64,000 nt of DNA. It comes from Liolophura sinensis (taxonomy: Eukaryota > Mollusca > Polyplacophora > Chitonida > Chitonidae). Made by a program: the position numbers and the translations under genes. The stretch lies in assembly GCF_032854445.1 (NCBI RefSeq), contig NW_027018002.1, forward strand, positions 1 to 64,000, read 5' to 3'. Shown here piece by piece: positions 61,940 through 64,000 of this stretch (within the stretch, counting starts at the first letter, position 1; every line of letters begins with the position of its first letter). The notes beneath the pieces are model-generated. The model saw nothing but the letters and a program-made list of their open reading frames with translations, did not search any database and was not told the DNA's origin.

Positions 61940-64000
61940 AATACTTTTGGCTGTAGTGACAATTGAATGATCATTGATGTCATAATCACGTGCCCAGCAA
62001 CGGCTCTTACTCCATGGAAACCAGGGAAATTTGCAATTTTTCAACAGCTGCCGATGCCTGGCTCAATTCCACATCTTTTGGTACCTTACTGAAGTGGGTC
62101 AGTGTTCAGTTGTACTTTTTACAGCAGACTGTATCAAGTACCTTGTGTTTTTTATGTACAAATGGTGTGGTTTTTCTACACGTAGATAAAGACATTGAGA
62201 TTGTCTTGGACTTAGAAGTAAGGCAATTGCTGGGTGAGTTAAATGGGCTTAGCCCAAAGATTTGTCGTCTTCTGGGCTACCGAAGGGCACATAACTTATA
62301 GTCAAAAGTTGAATATAGTAATGACCAGTCGCGATTGTACAGAGTACAGTGTAGCCGATTTCAATTAACAAAAAGACCAGGTAAAAATGCAAAAGTGGAA
62401 AAACTGTTCCAGTGCTGCTGGTAAGAGGCTAATCCGACGTATTTTTTGACGACAAATCGAATGGTGCAAACCGTGTTGCTCTCCGACCAATACTTTTGGC
62501 TGTAGTGACAATTGAATGATCATTGATGTCATAATCACGTGCCCAGCAACGGCTCTTACTCCATGGAAACCAGGGATATTTGCAATTTTTTAACAGCTGC
62601 CGATGCCTGGCTCAATTCCGCATCTTTTGGCACCTTATTCATGTGGGTCTGTTGTCAGTTGTACTTTTTACAGCAGACTGTATCAAGTACCTTGTGATTT
62701 TTATGTACAAAAGGTGTGGTTTTTCTACACGTAAATAAAGACATTGAGATTGTCTTGCACTTAGAAGTAAGACAATTGCTGGGTGAGTTAAATGGGCTTA
62801 GCCCAAAGATTTGTCGTCTTCTGGGCTACCGAAGGGCACATAACTTATAGTCAAAAGTTGAATATAGTAATGACCAGTCGCGATGGTACATAGTACAGTG
62901 TAGCCGATTTCAATTAACAAAAAGACCAGGCAAAAATACAAAATTGAAAAAATTGTTCCAGTGCTGCTGGTAAGAGGCTAATCCGACGTATTTTTTGACG
63001 ACAAATCGAATGGTACAAACCGCGTTGCTCTCCGACTAATACTTTTGGCTGTAGTGACAATTGAATGATCATTGATGTCATAATCACGTGCCCAGCAACG
63101 GCTCTTACTCCATGGAAACCAGGGATATTTGCAATTTTTTAACAGCTGCCGATGCCTGGCTCAATTCCGCATCTTTTGGCACCTTATTCATGTGGGTCTG
63201 TTGTCAGTTGTACTTTTTACAGCAGACTGTATCAAGTACCTTGTGATTTTTATGTACAAAAGGTGTGGTTTTTCTACACGTAAATAAAGACATTGAGATT
63301 GTCTTGCACTTAGAAGTAACACAATTGCTGGGTGAGTTAAATGGGCTTAGCCCAAAGATTTGTCGTCTTCTGGGCTACCGAAGGGCACATAACTTATAGT
63401 CAAAAGTTGAATATAGTAATGACCAGTCGCGATTGTACAGAGTACAGTGTAGCCGATTTCAATTAACAAAAAGACCAGGTAAAAATGCAAAAGTGGAAAA
63501 ACTGTTCCAGTTCTACTGGTAAGAGGCTAATCCGACGTATTTTGTGACGAGAAATCGAATGGTGCAAACCGCGTTGCTCTCCGACCAATACTTTTGGCTG
63601 TAGCGACAATTGAATGATCATTGATGTCATAATCACGTGCCCAGCAACGGCTCTTACTCCATGGAAACCAGGGATATTTGCAATTTTTTAACAGCTGCCG
63701 ATGCCTGGCCCAATTCCGCATCTTTTGGCACCTTATTCATGTGGGTCTGTTGTCAGTTGTACTTTTTACAGCAGACTGTATCAAGTACCTTGTGATTTTT
63801 ATGTACAAATGGTGTGGTTTTTCTACACGTAGATAAAGACATTGAGATTGTCTTGGACTTAGAAGTAAGACAATTGCTGGGTGAGTTAAATGGGCTTCGC
63901 TCAAAGATTTGACGTCTTCTGGGCTACCGAAGGGCACATAACTTATAGTCAAAAGTTGAATATAGTAATGACCAGTCGCGATTGTACAGAGTACAGTGTA
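61940..64000. repeat. Pentamer duplication, second copy (runs to the window end)
   Basis: Counterpart of 59195-61255. It is still matching at the last base of the window, so the duplication may be longer than seen here. Confidence 0.88.

Larger units (their letters stand above)
1..64000. repeat. 549-bp satellite DNA array filling the window
   Basis: Every part of the window aligns to the same 549-bp unit in one orientation. The same landmarks recur at 549-bp spacing or simple multiples: CACGTG, CCATGG, CAGCTG, the GGGCTTRGCCC element, CCAAT and TGATCA. From the first monomer landmark to the one at 61990 there are 113 periods once one 43-bp deletion is allowed for. No unique sequence borders the array, so it continues past both ends. 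Large homogeneous arrays with nested higher-order repeats are typical of eukaryotic centromeric, pericentromeric or subtelomeric heterochromatin; which applies here cannot be told. I do not recognise the monomer. No recognisable gene, transposon or RNA gene interrupts it. Confidence 0.98.
56493..64000. repeat. Domain VII: B and C monomers with dimer and pentamer duplications (units 104-117)
   Basis: The order is C C C B C B C C C B B C C C, the last unit cut at the window end. Copies are clean, with almost no indels. Private variants (CCGTGTTGC, AAAATACAAAATTG, AGTTCTACTGG) recur at offsets of exactly 1098 or 2745 bp, showing very recent duplications. Confidence 0.87.

Noticed and set aside
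1-64000. Hundreds of 60-140 codon open frames on both strands as genes
   Set aside because: They are the same few frames repeated at 549-bp spacing, overlapping each other on opposite strands. Stops and frameshifts occur in many copies, changes are mostly non-synonymous, and no domain is recognisable.
1-64000. CRISPR array
   Set aside because: The repeated unit is 549 bp and continuous. There are no short direct repeats separated by unique spacers and no cas genes.
1-64000. Tandem 5S rRNA, tRNA, U-snRNA, spliced-leader or rDNA spacer cluster
   Set aside because: Reading the monomer on both strands showed no resemblance to conserved parts of these RNAs. TGGCTGTAG and AAATCGAATGG are poor matches to Pol III A and B boxes and are in the wrong arrangement.
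1-64000. Telomeric repeats or a CENP-B box
   Set aside because: There are no runs of TTAGGG-like repeats, and no match to the CENP-B core in either orientation, since the required CGGG is lacking near a suitable TTCG.
1-64000. Tandemly amplified transposable element or virus-derived sequence
   Set aside because: There are no terminal repeats, target-site duplications, integrase, transposase or polymerase motifs. An ancestral origin from such an element cannot be excluded, but nothing shows it.

Overview
The whole 64 kb window is one uninterrupted, head-to-tail satellite DNA array. The monomer is 549 bp (about 41% GC by a hand count of one copy). In the phase starting at AATCACGTG the window holds 117 monomer units, about 116.6 copies, and the last is cut by the window end. 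No unique flanking sequence, transposon, RNA gene or credible protein gene was found. An array of this size and homogeneity, with nested higher-order repeats, indicates a eukaryotic nuclear genome (centromeric, pericentromeric, subtelomeric, or sex/B-chromosome heterochromatin). The sequence gives no basis for naming a taxon, and I do not recognise the monomer as a named satellite family.

Monomers fall into five classes by a diagnostic stretch about 100-127 bp into the monomer: A (CTTATAAATG..GTTTAG), A' (CTTATAAATG..GTTAAG), B (CTTACTGAAG..GTTCAG), C (CTTATTCATG..GTCTGTT), D (CTGATAAATG..GTCAATG). My reading gives 9 A, 11 A', 42 B, 42 C and 13 D. Order from monomer 1 to 117: C B A A B A B A A C B A A B A B D A | B C D B D B B D B B B C B B | B C D B C D B B B C D B C D B C D B C D | B C C A' B C C A' C D B C D B B C C A' C D B | A' C A' C A' C C C A' C | B B B C C B B C B A' C C A' C B A' A' B C B | C C C B C B C C C B B C C C. 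Bars mark the seven domains used below.

Layout: domain I (1-9884) is A/B rich and contains a nine-monomer displaced duplication. Domain II (9885-17565) is B rich with a local dimer. Domain III (17566-28550) is a B-C-D trimeric higher-order repeat. Domain IV (28551-40072) changes to a B-C-C-A' tetramer and contains a ten-monomer displaced duplication. Domain V (40073-45563) alternates A' and C. Domain VI (45564-56492) is mixed and includes a 43-bp deletion. Domain VII (56493-64000) is B/C with a dimer and a near-identical pentamer duplication. Three zones (about 1-4850, 20200-21340, 49880-55960) are dense in single-base insertions and deletions compared with clean sister copies, and look more like poorly polished assembly than biology.

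There is no gene network to describe. The features of interest are within the monomer: a nearly invariant block of about 93 bp, two small stem-loops (one with an apparent G-T to G-C improvement), a switching palindrome next to CACGTG, recurrent splice-like and AATAAA-like signals, and an antisense frame with only two stops per 183 codons. All functional readings of these are inference.
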